In this document: piece by piece, positions 1 to 9,846 of the stretch | Layout: the number at the start of each line of letters is the position of its first letter | Numbering within the stretch: position 1 is the first letter of the stretch | Origin: Pseudoalteromonas sp. R3 | Lineage (GTDB): Bacteria; Pseudomonadota; Gammaproteobacteria; Enterobacterales; Alteromonadaceae | DNA length: 64,000 bases | NCBI RefSeq assembly: GCF_004014715.1 | Contig: NZ_CP034835.1 | Coordinates: forward strand, 248,001 to 312,000 | Reading direction: 5' to 3' | Program-made: the position numbers and the translations under genes | Notes under the pieces: generated by a model | The model's database searches: none | Seen by the model: the letters and a program-made list of their open reading frames with translations, nothing else | What the model was told of the DNA's origin: nothing

Positions 1-132
1 TCTGTCCAGGCATCATGGGCATAGATAATTATTTGTACGATTTTAAACCCGCCAGGTTTAGTTTAACCAGATCGGAACTTCAGGTAGGTGCTTGGTAGGA
101 AGTGCGACAGTTCTATATCTGAATATTCTGCG

Positions 133-939
133 CTACCGTTTTAGATACTGCCGGGGAGTTGTGCCAAAGTACTTTTTAAATGCGCTGTTAAACGCCGAGC
201 TGGATTCGAAACCCAGTTGCTGGGCAATGACTTGCTGGGTTTCTCCGGCTGTGAGCATCTCCACCGCACGCAGTGCTCTGAGTTTTTGTTTCCATTGACT
301 AAAGCTCATGGCAAAGCTTTTATGAAACAGCCGGTTCAGTGTTCTGGCCGAGGCGCCCACCTGCTCACCCCACTGCTCTAAAGTTCGTGTACAGCCTGGG
401 TTAGAATACAGTTCACTGACAATCGGCAACAGTCGCTGGTCATCCGCCTTGGGAATGAAAAACGCACTGGTGGGCGCCAGCTCCAGTCGATCGATAAACA
501 CCTGGATAAAGCGCTCGGTTTTATCATCGAGCAGATAGTCTTCGGGCCAGGTGCAGATGGTCAGGATCATCTCTTTTAGCAGCGCATCAACTACCAGGGT
601 TTTTGCCTGGTCGCCTAATATGGCGGCATACTTTTCATCAATATAAACGCTGCGAAAATGTCCGCCATAACGGCAGAACGTTTCATGTTCCACATTGGGA
701 GGGATCCACAAGGCCTGCTGTGGTGGAATGACGAAAGTGCCCTGCGGTGTGAAAATGCTCATGACTGAATCACTGATATAAGTGATCTGCCCCCAGTGAT
801 GGCTGTGTGAGCGCACATGCTCATTGGCGGGCATAGTGGTAGGGCGTGGGAAAATCGGCCTGCCCAGTGTCTTGCGTTTAAAGCGGCTGGACACACTGCG
901 CCAGGAAGCATCTGTCCGATTTGATAAACTTTGTGTCAT
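133..939 (-). CDS. AraC-family transcriptional regulator
   Basis: 268-residue one-component regulator. An N-terminal cupin-type sensor region (about residues 35-120, with histidines in HSHHWG) is followed by a C-terminal AraC double helix-turn-helix (about 165-268), including the conserved tail SSAFNSAFKKYFGTTP. This layout matches the NimR/YeaM-like AraC group, whose members commonly sit divergently from the MFS pump they control. Here an MFS gene starts 80 bp away on the other strand, so control of that transporter is the likely job. The ligand is unknown. Family is certain; subgroup and target are inferred from layout. Confidence 0.9.
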   Translation of the reverse strand: MTQSLSNRTDASWRSVSSRFKRKTLGRPIFPRPTTMPANEHVRSHSHHWGQITYISDSVMSIFTPQGTFVIPPQQALWIPPNVEHETFCRYGGHFRSVYIDEKYAAILGDQAKTLVVDALLKEMILTICTWPEDYLLDDKTERFIQVFIDRLELAPTSAFFIPKADDQRLLPIVSELYSNPGCTRTLEQWGEQVGASARTLNRLFHKSFAMSFSQWKQKLRALRAVEMLTAGETQQVIAQQLGFESSSAFNSAFKKYFGTTPRQYLKR

Positions 940-1019
940 GATTTCCCATATTAGCCAGCGGGCTTAGCTCCTATACTAACCGGGCCACTAACGGCAATCA
1001 ATGTGCTTAAGGACTGTAA

Positions 1020-2183
1020 ATGAAAAACCCGACCCGACTCTTTGTGCCGTCTCCAATGAGCTTTATGGTGCTGGCAACCATTGTGATGGCAATGACCTTT
1101 TCTGCCTGGAATGCCTTGCTTAATAACTTTGCAATTGAACAGGCTGCGTTTACTGGCGCGCATATTGGCATGTTGCAGTCATTGCGCGAGGTGCCTGGTT
1201 TTTTGGCGTTTACGGCGGTGTTTGTGTTGCTGGTGCTGAAGGAGCAAACCTTTGCGCTGGTGAGTTTGTGTTTATTATCAATCGGGGTAGCGCTGACGGG
1301 GATTTTCCCCAGTGTGTATGGCCTGTATGCCACAACAGTGCTGATGTCTATTGGCTTTCACTATTTTGAAACGCTTAATCAATTGCTGAGCTTGCAATGG
1401 TTTTCTAAGGAAGAAGCGCCGGAGCAGTTAGGTCGGCTGCTGTCTATTAAATCTATGGCCTCTTTGGTCACCTTTGGCCTGATCTGGGTGGCATTCACCT
1501 GGCTGGCCACTGATTATGTATGGGTTTATTTGCTCTTCGGCGGTGCCGGACTGGCGCTGACGCTGTTTATGGCAGCAACGCACCCACAATTTGTGCAGCA
1601 AGCAACGCAACACAAGAAATTAATTCTGCGCAAGCAATATTCTCTTTATTACATTCTGACTTTTTTCTCCGGTGCTCGTCGTCAGATCTTTATGGTGTTT
1701 GCCGGCTTTTTAATGGTTGAAAAGTTTGGTTTTGATGTGGCCGAAATCACTGCGCTGTATATGCTCAACCACGTTGTGAACATTTTTGTCGCGCCGAAAA
1801 TCGGTCAGATGATCAACCGCATTGGAGAGCAAAAGGCGCTGACATTGGAATATTCAGGATTAATATTGGTATTTGTGGGTTATGCACTGGTGGAGTCAGC
1901 CCAGCTGGCGGCTGTGCTGTATGTTGTGGACCATATCTTTTTTGCCATGGCCATTGCACTGAAAACCTACTTCCAGAAAATTGCTCAGCCAGAGGATATT
2001 GCGGCCACTGCGGGCGTCAGCTTTACCATCAACCATATTGCCGCTGTGGTGATCCCGGCCAGCTTTGGTGTGGTGTGGTTGTATGATCAGTCTCTGGTGT
2101 TCTATTTTGGTGCGGCATTGGCGGGTTGCTCCTTGGTACTGAGTCAGTTTATTACGCCGCACTTGAAGCGCGTGGCTGCCTGA
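1020..2183 (+). CDS. MFS transporter
   Basis: 387-residue inner-membrane protein made almost entirely of hydrophobic segments, compatible with 12 transmembrane helices, and of normal length for the major facilitator superfamily. No substrate-specific motif is recognised. It is transcribed away from an AraC-type regulator across an 80-bp gap, which suggests an inducible exporter or importer pair. The ATG at 1020 is the first methionine of the open frame. A GC-rich hairpin follows the stop and separates it from the converging GH97 gene. Confidence 0.85.
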   Translation: MKNPTRLFVPSPMSFMVLATIVMAMTFSAWNALLNNFAIEQAAFTGAHIGMLQSLREVPGFLAFTAVFVLLVLKEQTFALVSLCLLSIGVALTGIFPSVYGLYATTVLMSIGFHYFETLNQLLSLQWFSKEEAPEQLGRLLSIKSMASLVTFGLIWVAFTWLATDYVWVYLLFGGAGLALTLFMAATHPQFVQQATQHKKLILRKQYSLYYILTFFSGARRQIFMVFAGFLMVEKFGFDVAEITALYMLNHVVNIFVAPKIGQMINRIGEQKALTLEYSGLILVFVGYALVESAQLAAVLYVVDHIFFAMAIALKTYFQKIAQPEDIAATAGVSFTINHIAAVVIPASFGVVWLYDQSLVFYFGAALAGCSLVLSQFITPHLKRVAA

Positions 2184-2189
2184 GGGAAA

Positions 2190-2208
2190 GCCGCCCATCG
2201 CGGGCGGC
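2190..2208. terminator. GC-rich hairpin between converging genes
   Basis: GCCGCCC and GGGCGGC form a 7-bp perfect stem with a 5-nt loop just after the MFS stop and before the end of the oppositely oriented GH97 gene. There is A-rich sequence on one side and no clean T-run, so it may act weakly in both directions. Confidence 0.6.
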
Positions 2209-2232
2209 TCAATTGAACGAAAAAGTATCGAT

Positions 2233-4290
2233 TTAAAGGGCTTTAAAGCGGATAGCCGTGCCGCCACTGGTGGCCAGCTTCAGCGTTAAGGTATCCTGTG
2301 CCGTGACAATCTGTTTTTGAATGCTCAGATCATAGGGGTTGTGTTTCCACTCAGCCTTGGGGCCATCCTGATAGATCTGGGCTTCGAAGCGCTGGCCCGG
2401 CTCAAGGAAATCGAGTTTTACGTCAATGCTTCTGGCCTGCTCATCGGTGATGGCGCCTAAATACCAGTCTTTACCTGAGTATTTGCCGCGCTTGCGCTCT
2501 TTACGGGCAAAGACCACATAATCTCCCACTTCTCCAGCCAGCGCGACACTGTGTTCCCAGTCTGCCGGCACGTCTTTGATAAACTGGAAGGCATCAGCTC
2601 TGGCCAGGTAGTTTTCCGGCAAGTCGGCAGCCATTTGTACCGGGCTGTAAAGGACCACATAAAGGGCCAGTTGTTTTGCCAGGGTGGTTTGTGGCCGGTT
2701 GGTTTTATCGCCCAAACCATTAAAGCTCATATCAAAAATGCCGGGTGTGAAGTCCATAGGGCCAGACAACATGCGCGTATAGGCCAGCATAGTGGTATGC
2801 TCGGGCGGGTTAGGCGGGGTGCCCCAGGCGTTAAACTCCTGACCACGCGCACCCTCACGGGTCAGCCAGTTTGGATAGGTACGACGCAACCCGGTGTCCT
2901 TAATTGGCTCATGGGTATTGATGCTGATCTTATGTTTGGCTGCCAGTTTCACATTGTCCAGATACTCATTGACCATAAACTGGCCGTCGTGCCATTCAAA
3001 ACGGGCATGGCCACGTTCATCAATGCGTTTGATGTTGCCACCATCAGCCACGTAGCCAGTTTTTACTTGTCGGACACCTGCTTTTTCATACAGGGCAAAA
3101 GCGTCGGCCATTTGGTCACGATAGTTGCTGACGTTACCTGACGTTTCATGATGACCGATCAGGCGGGCACCCACCTGTTTGCCATGGGCTGCAATGGCAT
3201 CAAGGTCAAAATCCGGGTAAGCTTCGGTAAAGCTGAATACATCACCATTAAAGAACCAGTCTCCGTCCCAGCCGGTATTCCAGCCTTCCACCAGTACACC
3301 ATCAAAACCATGCTCTGCGGCAAAGCTCAGATATTCTTTGGTACGCTCTGTGGTCGCGCCATGTTTGTCACCACTGCCCCAGGTGTTTTTGCCGATGTGC
3401 ATACCCCACCAGATCCCCAAATATTTACCTGGTTCTACCCAGGAAACATCGCCTAACTTATTAGGTTCGTTAAGGTTCAGGATCAGGCGAGAGTTTAGCA
3501 AGTCAGTAGCGTCTGCACCTATCTGAATCGTCCGCCAGGGGGTTTTAAACTGGCCGTTAGTTTTAACTGCAATACCATCTGACCAGGGCGTCAGGTCGCT
3601 GATAAAGGTGCCCGGACGGCGCTGGTTCAGGGTCATCGCAGCATAGTCAACCAAAGCGGCTTCGTGAATGCTGATGTGAACACCGTCTTTGTTCTTCAAA
3701 GTAAAGGGGGTGTGGACATGAGCCGCATCGTGTAGTGCCGTGGTGTTGTAGGTGTACTCATAGCGGTTCCAGCCACGAGCCGGGATCCACCAGGCATTGG
3801 CTTTATTACTGTCTGCAACAGCAAACTCCGTCAGTTCACGGGTGATATAGCGGGCTGAGTCTGCTGCGACTTCATATCTAAAGCCTACACCGTCGTCAAA
3901 TACTCGTACTCTGAACGTATACTGTGTTTGCTTTGATTGATTGTCTGCCAAAGTTACAACCAGTTCGTTATGATGATCTCGGACTTCTCGTGCTTCACCC
4001 CAGGGTTGTTGCCAGTGTTCATCCGCGCTATTACGTTGAGTGCTGATGATAGTCAGGCCATCACGCAACGATGGTGCCCGGGCAAAGTCAAACCCCAGCT
4101 TGGAGGGGGCGATTACCGCCTTGTTGTTGAACGTGATCTGATAGCTAGGTTGGGTATTATCATCGCTGATCTGAAAGGTCAGTTTACCGTCGGGGGAGCT
4201 AACACTGTGTGTCGCAGCCTGCGTCGCACCGGTAAATAAACCGGCGACCAACGTGGCGGCAATGCCTGTTGCTGAGAAGACTAATCGCAT
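2233..4290 (-). CDS. secreted glycoside hydrolase family 97 (alpha-glucosidase-like)
   Basis: 685 residues with an N-terminal signal peptide (cleavage likely after ATQA, about residue 25). The GH97 N-terminal beta-sandwich spans about 28-285, the catalytic barrel about 290-580, and a C-terminal beta domain about 590-685. Glutamates in HHETSG, NTHEP and GQEFNAWG fit the three-glutamate set of inverting, calcium-dependent SusB-type alpha-glucosidases, rather than the retaining subgroup with a catalytic aspartate. The enzyme would act in the periplasm on maltodextrin-like substrates. It stands alone: no susCD-like or maltose transport genes are adjacent. Family is firm; substrate and mechanism are inferred. 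Confidence 0.92.
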   Translation of the reverse strand: MRLVFSATGIAATLVAGLFTGATQAATHSVSSPDGKLTFQISDDNTQPSYQITFNNKAVIAPSKLGFDFARAPSLRDGLTIISTQRNSADEHWQQPWGEAREVRDHHNELVVTLADNQSKQTQYTFRVRVFDDGVGFRYEVAADSARYITRELTEFAVADSNKANAWWIPARGWNRYEYTYNTTALHDAAHVHTPFTLKNKDGVHISIHEAALVDYAAMTLNQRRPGTFISDLTPWSDGIAVKTNGQFKTPWRTIQIGADATDLLNSRLILNLNEPNKLGDVSWVEPGKYLGIWWGMHIGKNTWGSGDKHGATTERTKEYLSFAAEHGFDGVLVEGWNTGWDGDWFFNGDVFSFTEAYPDFDLDAIAAHGKQVGARLIGHHETSGNVSNYRDQMADAFALYEKAGVRQVKTGYVADGGNIKRIDERGHARFEWHDGQFMVNEYLDNVKLAAKHKISINTHEPIKDTGLRRTYPNWLTREGARGQEFNAWGTPPNPPEHTTMLAYTRMLSGPMDFTPGIFDMSFNGLGDKTNRPQTTLAKQLALYVVLYSPVQMAADLPENYLARADAFQFIKDVPADWEHSVALAGEVGDYVVFARKERKRGKYSGKDWYLGAITDEQARSIDVKLDFLEPGQRFEAQIYQDGPKAEWKHNPYDLSIQKQIVTAQDTLTLKLATSGGTAIRFKAL

Positions 4291-4462
4291 AAACTATCTC
4301 GGTTGCAAATTTGAGTGAGCGTTTAGCATACTGTTATCTTCAATGGGGGATGAACTTTCTGCATACGTATTCAGTTTGAAAATGCGATGAATGGAAACTA
4401 ACAGTCGTCCGGTCTACATCTGTGGCCTATACTAAATTCATGCAGCAAGGAACTTTCAGGCA

Positions 4463-5131
4463 ATGATTCAATTAAAACATATTCTTAGTACTGCTTTGGC
4501 TGCTTTAGCTCTGGCCTCAATCTGTGTGTCTGCTGCGAGTGGGCAGGTCTCGGTGCATTTGGTAGATAAGCAGGGAAAGGCACTGCCCGGTGCGGCTGTA
4601 TGGTTAACAGGTCAGGGGCTGAGCGCTGATCAGGCGGTGTTAAAGCAAAGCTATAAAATGGGTCAGAAGGACCGAGCTTTTACACCACATTTACTGATTG
4701 TGCCTAAGCAAGCCGAAGTGTCTTTCCCTAATTACGACTCCATTTTGCATCATGTTTACTCCTTCTCTCCTGCGAAAACTTTTGAATTTAAATTGTATCG
4801 TGATCAGCCGCAGGCCCTGACTTTTTCAGCTACCGGTGCCGTGGAGCTAGGCTGCAATATTCACGACTGGATGCTGGGTTATATTCTGGTGGTTGACTCT
4901 ACGCACTTTGCTGTGACTGACGAGCAGGGGATCGCGCGTATCTCGCTCCCTGCTGCGCAACTTAACGATGTGGTATTAAAAGTCTGGCATGAGGGATTTA
5001 TGGATTTGGATAGTCCAGAAAGCAACTCGCTATCGGCGGTAAAACCTGGCGATAAGATTAGTATTCAATTGAATCAGGCACTTGGCATGTTTCAGGACGA
5101 TTTCAGCGATGAGTTTGATGATTATGAATAA
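4463..5131 (+). CDS. periplasmic cupredoxin-like (methylamine utilization-type) protein
   Basis: 222 residues with a signal peptide (about 1-24). Residues about 28-50 look like an Ig or carboxypeptidase-regulatory-like strand set. The core resembles a plastocyanin fold: a histidine pair in ILHHVYS, and the motif GCNIHDWM supplying Cys, His and Met as candidate copper ligands. Such proteins are often annotated 'methylamine utilization protein', although nothing here shows methylamine metabolism. It ends in an acidic tail and overlaps the next gene by 8 bp, so the two are co-translated. Likely role: copper-binding or redox partner of the outer-membrane protein encoded next. Confidence 0.75.
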   Translation: MIQLKHILSTALAALALASICVSAASGQVSVHLVDKQGKALPGAAVWLTGQGLSADQAVLKQSYKMGQKDRAFTPHLLIVPKQAEVSFPNYDSILHHVYSFSPAKTFEFKLYRDQPQALTFSATGAVELGCNIHDWMLGYILVVDSTHFAVTDEQGIARISLPAAQLNDVVLKVWHEGFMDLDSPESNSLSAVKPGDKISIQLNQALGMFQDDFSDEFDDYE

Positions 5132-6374
5132 ACCATTTCAATGGCTGTTATTGGCCGGGTTTAATGCGGTGGCTATCAACGCTGCACAGGCGCAAGGCTT
5201 TCAGTACAAAGGGGCTATTCAGGCCAGTTGGCAAAGCAGTAGTGAGCATGCAGCCTGGTATAACCGGGGTGTGGCAGTTAATCGTTTTGGCACTGAGTCA
5301 GAGCGAGTCAACTTGAGCCGTGGCGTACTCGATCTGCGTACAGAGTTAGGGAGCAAATGGTCACTGTTAGCCAGTGCACAATATGTCCCCGACCCTGATA
5401 ACAAAGCCGGATTTACTGAATTATTTGCCCAATACCATACCCTGAATAAAGGACCCTGGCAGTGGCAAGGTCGGGTAGGCGGGTTTTATCCCAGAATGTC
5501 ACTGGAAAACCCGGATATAGGCTGGTCATCTCCCTATAACTACAGCTACAGTGCGATTAATGCCTGGCTGGGTGAGGAGATCAGAACCTTTGGTACAGAA
5601 GTGAGCTTTAAACGCAGTGACAGCCGATTACCGAGAAGACAGCGTAGCGGTCATAACTGGGAGTTAGTCGGCGCCTTGTATAAAGGCAATGATCCGGCCG
5701 GGACTTTGCTGGCCTGGCGTGGCTGGGCCGTGCACGACCGACAGAGTGTATTCAACGAAGCCATTGCGTTTGCTCCCATTAACGCCTTAAACGCACCGCC
5801 GCTTGCGAAACAGGCGTGGCGGACAGAGCCATTTACTGAGGTAGATGGTCGGTTTGGCTACTACCTTGGTGCACACTGGGATTATCAGAAGCGTCACACT
5901 GTGCGCCTGTATTGGTACGATAATAATGGCGACCCCAGTGTATTAAACTATCACACGGGGCAGTATGCCTGGGATACCAAGTTTTACAGTGCGGCTTATC
6001 GTTATAAGATCACTCGCGCTACGCATCTTATTATGCAGGCTATGGCCGGTAATACGGCAATGGGGATTAAACGTGGGATTGATAACGACTTCAGCAGTCA
6101 GTTTGTTCTGCTGACTCATAAATGGCAGGACTATCGCATCAGTGGCAGGCTGGAGCAGTTTGATGTCAAAGACAGAGACTTCTGGGAGTTTGACCCGAAT
6201 ACCAGCGAAGGCGGTGCGATTACTGTGACCGGGCGCTGGCAGGTATCTGAGCGTTGGCATGTTGGTATGGAATTCCAATACCTGGAATCTAAGGTGGCAA
6301 ACCGAGCCGACTTTAATCTACCGACGCGACAAATTGAACAATTGTGGCGCGTTAGTGGTGAGCTGCGCTTTTAA
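5124..6374 (+). CDS. predicted outer-membrane beta-barrel protein
   Basis: 416 residues from the ATG at 5124. The open frame extends upstream, but only this start gives a clean signal peptide (cleavage after AQAQ, about residue 24) and an 8-bp overlap with the upstream gene. The mature protein is rich in alternating aromatic and polar strands and ends in ...GELRF, the C-terminal phenylalanine typical of proteins inserted by the Bam machinery. No family was recognised with confidence; it resembles uncharacterised porin-like proteins of marine gammaproteobacteria. Its pairing with a cupredoxin-like secreted protein suggests a small envelope module of unknown substrate. Confidence 0.7.
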   Translation: MNKPFQWLLLAGFNAVAINAAQAQGFQYKGAIQASWQSSSEHAAWYNRGVAVNRFGTESERVNLSRGVLDLRTELGSKWSLLASAQYVPDPDNKAGFTELFAQYHTLNKGPWQWQGRVGGFYPRMSLENPDIGWSSPYNYSYSAINAWLGEEIRTFGTEVSFKRSDSRLPRRQRSGHNWELVGALYKGNDPAGTLLAWRGWAVHDRQSVFNEAIAFAPINALNAPPLAKQAWRTEPFTEVDGRFGYYLGAHWDYQKRHTVRLYWYDNNGDPSVLNYHTGQYAWDTKFYSAAYRYKITRATHLIMQAMAGNTAMGIKRGIDNDFSSQFVLLTHKWQDYRISGRLEQFDVKDRDFWEFDPNTSEGGAITVTGRWQVSERWHVGMEFQYLESKVANRADFNLPTRQIEQLWRVSGELRF

Positions 6375-6400
6375 CAGCGCAGCCAGAAAATACATCCGGA

Positions 6401-7837
6401 TTAGTCACACAGGCGGTTTAAACCATTGAGGGCTGCAACCCGGTAGGCTTCGGCCATGGTCGGGTAGTTGAAGGTGGTATTGACGAAATACTCGACATTA
6501 TTCCCTTTACCTTTTTGCTCCATAATGGCCTGGCCAATGTGGACAATCTCTGAAGCACGTTCGCCAAAACAGTGGATCCCGAGTATTTCTTTGCTTTCCG
6601 CATGAAATAACAGCTTGAGAGAGCCGACTTCGGTGCCGGTGATCTGTGAGCGTGCCAGGTGTTTGAACTGGGCACGGCCGACTTCATAGGGGATTTTTGC
6701 GGCGGTGAGTTGTTGCTCGGTTTTACCCACTGAGCTCATTTCCGGGATGGTGTAAATACCGGTTGGAATGTCGGTAATTAAACGGTCATCACACTTACCA
6801 TGTACAATGGCATGGGCGGCAATTCGGCCCTGATCAAAGGCGGCACTGGCAAGACTTGGGTATCCAATGACATCACCTACGGCATACACATTGTCTATTT
6901 CAGTCTGATAATGCTCATTGACTTTGAGCTGGCCACGACCGTCCGCTTTGAGGCCAATAGCATCCAAATTTAGCGCATCGGTATTACCCGTTCGACCATT
7001 GGCCCACAATATGCAATCTGCTTTGACCTTTTTACCAGATTGAAGATGCAAAACCACGCCTTTATCCTGGGTTTCAACCTTGGCAAATTCTTCATTGTGA
7101 CGGATCACGATACCACTGTTCCAGAAGTGATAACTCAGTGCATCTGATATTTCATCATCCATGAACGACAGCAGTCGGTCACGGGTATTGATAAGGTCAA
7201 CTTTGGCGCCTAAGCCTTTAAATATAGACGCATACTCACAGCCAATAACCCCGGCACCATAAACCAGCACACGCTGCGGGTTGTGGGTTAAATCTAATAT
7301 TGTGTCACTGTCATAGACACGCGGATGATCGAAATCGACACCGGGTGGGCGATAAGGGCGAGATCCGGTTGCAATGACGATGGTTTGTGCGGTCAGCAAT
7401 TCCTTAGAGCCATCCAGATGCTGTACCTGGATCGTATGCGCGTCAACAAAGGTGGCATCTCCCTGATAGAGATGGATCCGGTTACGGTCGTAAAAGCTGG
7501 AACGCAGGCTCGATTGTTTGCTGATCACATCACTGGCATGATGCAGGATATCCTGAAAAGTCAGTCGCTGCGGACGTTCACTGAAGCGAAACAAGGGGTT
7601 GGCTTTGTATTCGATTAAACGGCTGACGGAGTGGCGCAGCGCCTTGGATGGGATAGTGCCCCAGTGCACACAGCCACCTCCTACGTCTTTTTGTCGCTCA
7701 ATGACAGCGACCTTGCGGTTGCTTTTGGACAGGTTCATGGCTGCACCTTCACCGCCAGGGCCCGTACCAATGATGATAGCATCATATTGGTAGGATATGT
7801 TTTGACGGGGTGCTTTTGTGGAGGTTTTCTTAGTCAC
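6401..7837 (-). CDS. sthA: soluble pyridine nucleotide transhydrogenase
   Basis: 478 residues. FAD-dependent enzyme of the cytosol that transfers hydride between NADPH and NAD+. It shows the N-terminal dinucleotide motif [10 protein letters not shown], the SthA signature [13 protein letters not shown] (only one cysteine where disulfide reductases have two, as expected for SthA), a second nucleotide motif [13 protein letters not shown], the FAD motif [12 protein letters not shown] and a C-terminal dimerisation domain. It is about a dozen residues longer than the E. coli protein at the N-terminus (Lys/Thr-rich leader), so a later start is possible. It is monocistronic and convergent with the barrel-protein gene. 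Confidence 0.95.
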   Translation of the reverse strand: MTKKTSTKAPRQNISYQYDAIIIGTGPGGEGAAMNLSKSNRKVAVIERQKDVGGGCVHWGTIPSKALRHSVSRLIEYKANPLFRFSERPQRLTFQDILHHASDVISKQSSLRSSFYDRNRIHLYQGDATFVDAHTIQVQHLDGSKELLTAQTIVIATGSRPYRPPGVDFDHPRVYDSDTILDLTHNPQRVLVYGAGVIGCEYASIFKGLGAKVDLINTRDRLLSFMDDEISDALSYHFWNSGIVIRHNEEFAKVETQDKGVVLHLQSGKKVKADCILWANGRTGNTDALNLDAIGLKADGRGQLKVNEHYQTEIDNVYAVGDVIGYPSLASAAFDQGRIAAHAIVHGKCDDRLITDIPTGIYTIPEMSSVGKTEQQLTAAKIPYEVGRAQFKHLARSQITGTEVGSLKLLFHAESKEILGIHCFGERASEIVHIGQAIMEQKGKGNNVEYFVNTTFNYPTMAEAYRVAALNGLNRLCD

Positions 7838-7877
7838 GGCCTCACCTTTAATAATGACTTGTGAGGCCGTGTCTGGG

Positions 7878-9011
7878 TTAGCTGGTGGCGCCCTTTAACA
7901 ACCTCGAGTTTAATGCCAGCCATGCTTGCTTTTGTGTCTGCCAAGCCTGTTCCAGTTCTTGATACTGTTTTAACAGGGCAGATTGCTCGCATTGTTCACG
8001 CATGGCATGCTTTTTCGTTTCCAGTACCTGTTTTTGCACAGCACAGAAGTGCTGAAGCTTTTTCAGCAGCAAATCATACTCTTGTTGTAACAATGTAAGC
8101 TTATCCTGCGCCAAAGGCAATTTCGCCAGGGTAACTTTAGTCTTATTCAACAAGGTTTCTGCTTTGGCTTTTTCGATCCGTTCAATGGGCGTGCGTTTGA
8201 GTTTACTGGCCAGGCCCAGATAAGAAAGACCGCGGATCATCCATTTAGTTGGATCATAATGATACCAGCGAATGCCATTACGATAGTCACTGGCAAAAAT
8301 ATGGTGGAAGTTATGGTAGCCCTCACCATAGGTGAGCAAGGCCAGAAAGCCATTGTCCCGGGCAGTGTTTTTCTCGGTGTAAGGGCGTTTGCCCCAGATA
8401 TGGGCGAGTGAGTTGATGAAGAAGGTAAAGTGCTGGCTGAGCACCAGACGCAACACACCTGCCAACAGCAGCATGCCAAATACGTCTCCCAATATCAGGC
8501 CCAGCATCAGCGGGATACCAATATTAGTTAACAGGACTAATTTGAGGTAGTGTTTGTGTTGCCACATCACAATCTTATTGCGCTGCAGGTCGCGGGCGTT
8601 GCTGTAATCACCATAGCTTTCACCTTGATAGTCTCTGAGCATCCAGCCGATATGGCTGTACCAGAACCCGCGCGTCGCCGCATAGGGGTCTTTTACGGGA
8701 TCGTCTACCTGGCCGTGGTGAACCCTATGGTCACTGCTCCAGTGTAGTGCACTGTTTTGCAGCGCAAAGGCGCCGCCAAGCGCAAAAAACACCTGAATAG
8801 CAGGATGGGCATCGTAGGCTTTATGTGCCCACAGACGATGGTAACCTGCGGTAATCGACATACCGGCATAAAACATACAGCCCACAAAAGCAATCCAGTG
8901 GGTGGTTGTATAGCCATACTCAAAGCCATACCAGGGCACTAAAGTAATTGCAGCAAGAAAGGACAGACTAAAGAACAAAACATTAGTCCACAATAAAGGG
9001 GGTTTTTTCAT
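7878..9011 (-). CDS. membrane acyl-CoA (stearoyl-type) fatty acid desaturase
   Basis: 377-residue integral membrane di-iron desaturase. The three histidine boxes are present: HRLWAH (about residue 58), HRVHH (about 95) and HNFHH (about 234), plus the fourth motif NSLAH. Four hydrophobic segments anchor it in the inner membrane. It would introduce a cis double bond (delta-9 class) into saturated acyl chains to adjust membrane fluidity. Residues about 275-377 form a Lys/Gln/Leu-rich, probably coiled-coil extension beyond the catalytic core. A perfect palindrome of FabR type lies 14 bp upstream of the start codon and fabR is divergent, so repression by FabR is expected. Confidence 0.93.
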   Translation of the reverse strand: MKKPPLLWTNVLFFSLSFLAAITLVPWYGFEYGYTTTHWIAFVGCMFYAGMSITAGYHRLWAHKAYDAHPAIQVFFALGGAFALQNSALHWSSDHRVHHGQVDDPVKDPYAATRGFWYSHIGWMLRDYQGESYGDYSNARDLQRNKIVMWQHKHYLKLVLLTNIGIPLMLGLILGDVFGMLLLAGVLRLVLSQHFTFFINSLAHIWGKRPYTEKNTARDNGFLALLTYGEGYHNFHHIFASDYRNGIRWYHYDPTKWMIRGLSYLGLASKLKRTPIERIEKAKAETLLNKTKVTLAKLPLAQDKLTLLQQEYDLLLKKLQHFCAVQKQVLETKKHAMREQCEQSALLKQYQELEQAWQTQKQAWLALNSRLLKGATS

Positions 9012-9024
9012 CTTTTAAAATCTC

Positions 9025-9042
9025 AGCGTACACTTGTACGCT
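9025..9042. promoter_or_regulatory. predicted FabR operator
   Basis: AGCGTACACTTGTACGCT is a perfect 8+2+8 palindrome between the desaturase and fabR starts. It matches the form of known FabR/DesT-type operators of unsaturated fatty acid genes. The site probably controls the desaturase promoter and possibly fabR itself. Confidence 0.85.
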
Positions 9043-9126
9043 AAAATAGTATTTCAAAGTTGCGCCGTCAAGTATTAGACTGCCCCTAATGTTGATCTGA
9101 GCTAATAAATTATAGGAACTGTGACC

Positions 9127-9770
9127 ATGTCAGGTGTTCGTGCCCAGCAAAAACAAAAGACCCGCCAGGCGCTGATTGAGGCGGCGTTTAATCAGCTCAG
9201 TGCCGAGCACAGCTTTACCAACCTCAGTTTGCGGGAAGTCGCTCGGGAAGCCGGTATTGCACCTACCTCCTTCTATCGTCATTTTAAAGATATGAATGAG
9301 CTTGGATTGACAATGGTCGATGAAGCAGGCCTGACCTTGCGCCAACTGATGCGTCAGGCGCGGCGCCGAATTGCCAAAGGAGGTGGAAGTGTGATCCATA
9401 CTTCGGTGCTGACCTTTATGGAATTTATCGAAACTTCCAGTAACCAGTTTCGTTTATTACTACGTGAACGCTCAGGGACTTCACCCGCATTCAGAGCTGC
9501 GGTGGCCAGAGAGATTAAACACTTTATTATGGAGCTGTCGCATTATCTGGAAACAGAAACCCTTGTGATGCGAATCATGCCTATATGCAAGCAGAAGCCA
9601 TGGTAACTCTGGTTTTCAGCTCCGGGGCGGAAGCACTCGACCAGGATGCCCAACAACGTGCAGAGCTGACCGAGCGGTTGATCTGGCAACTCAGATATAT
9701 AGTGAAAGGGGCCTCGGGTTATCAAAAAGAGAGTCAGTCACAGACTGCACCAAAAGTGGCTGGCCAGTAG
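9127..9770 (+). pseudogene. fabR: TetR-family regulator of unsaturated fatty acid synthesis, frameshifted
   Basis: FabR represses fabA/fabB and desaturase genes. The start is the ATG at 9127 with AGGA nine bases upstream (an in-frame GTG lies at 9121). The first part encodes the TetR helix-turn-helix with [19 protein letters not shown] and the ligand domain to about residue 150. The frame then slips: an in-frame stop follows at 9604-9606, while the rest of the protein ([19 protein letters not shown] onward) continues in another frame to 9770. Restoring one base in the short A-run at 9573-9574 gives about 214 residues, close to the E. coli length, with family spacing retained. The operator is intact, so the gene is probably functional and the lesion an error, or a very recent mutation. 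Confidence 0.88.
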
Positions 9771-9846
9771 CTGCCAACCTCAGTCTTTAGGCCTGATAAA
9801 AGGCGGCAAATTAAGTTTGACTATGAAATCACAAGGATAGCGCAGT

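Noticed and set aside
92..298. 68-residue open frame on the plus strand near the left end
   Set aside because: It runs antisense through the end of the AraC gene, with no ribosome-binding site or recognisable family.
2551..3141. 196-residue open frame antisense to the GH97 gene
   Set aside because: Shadow of a strongly conserved gene; no signal or family pattern.
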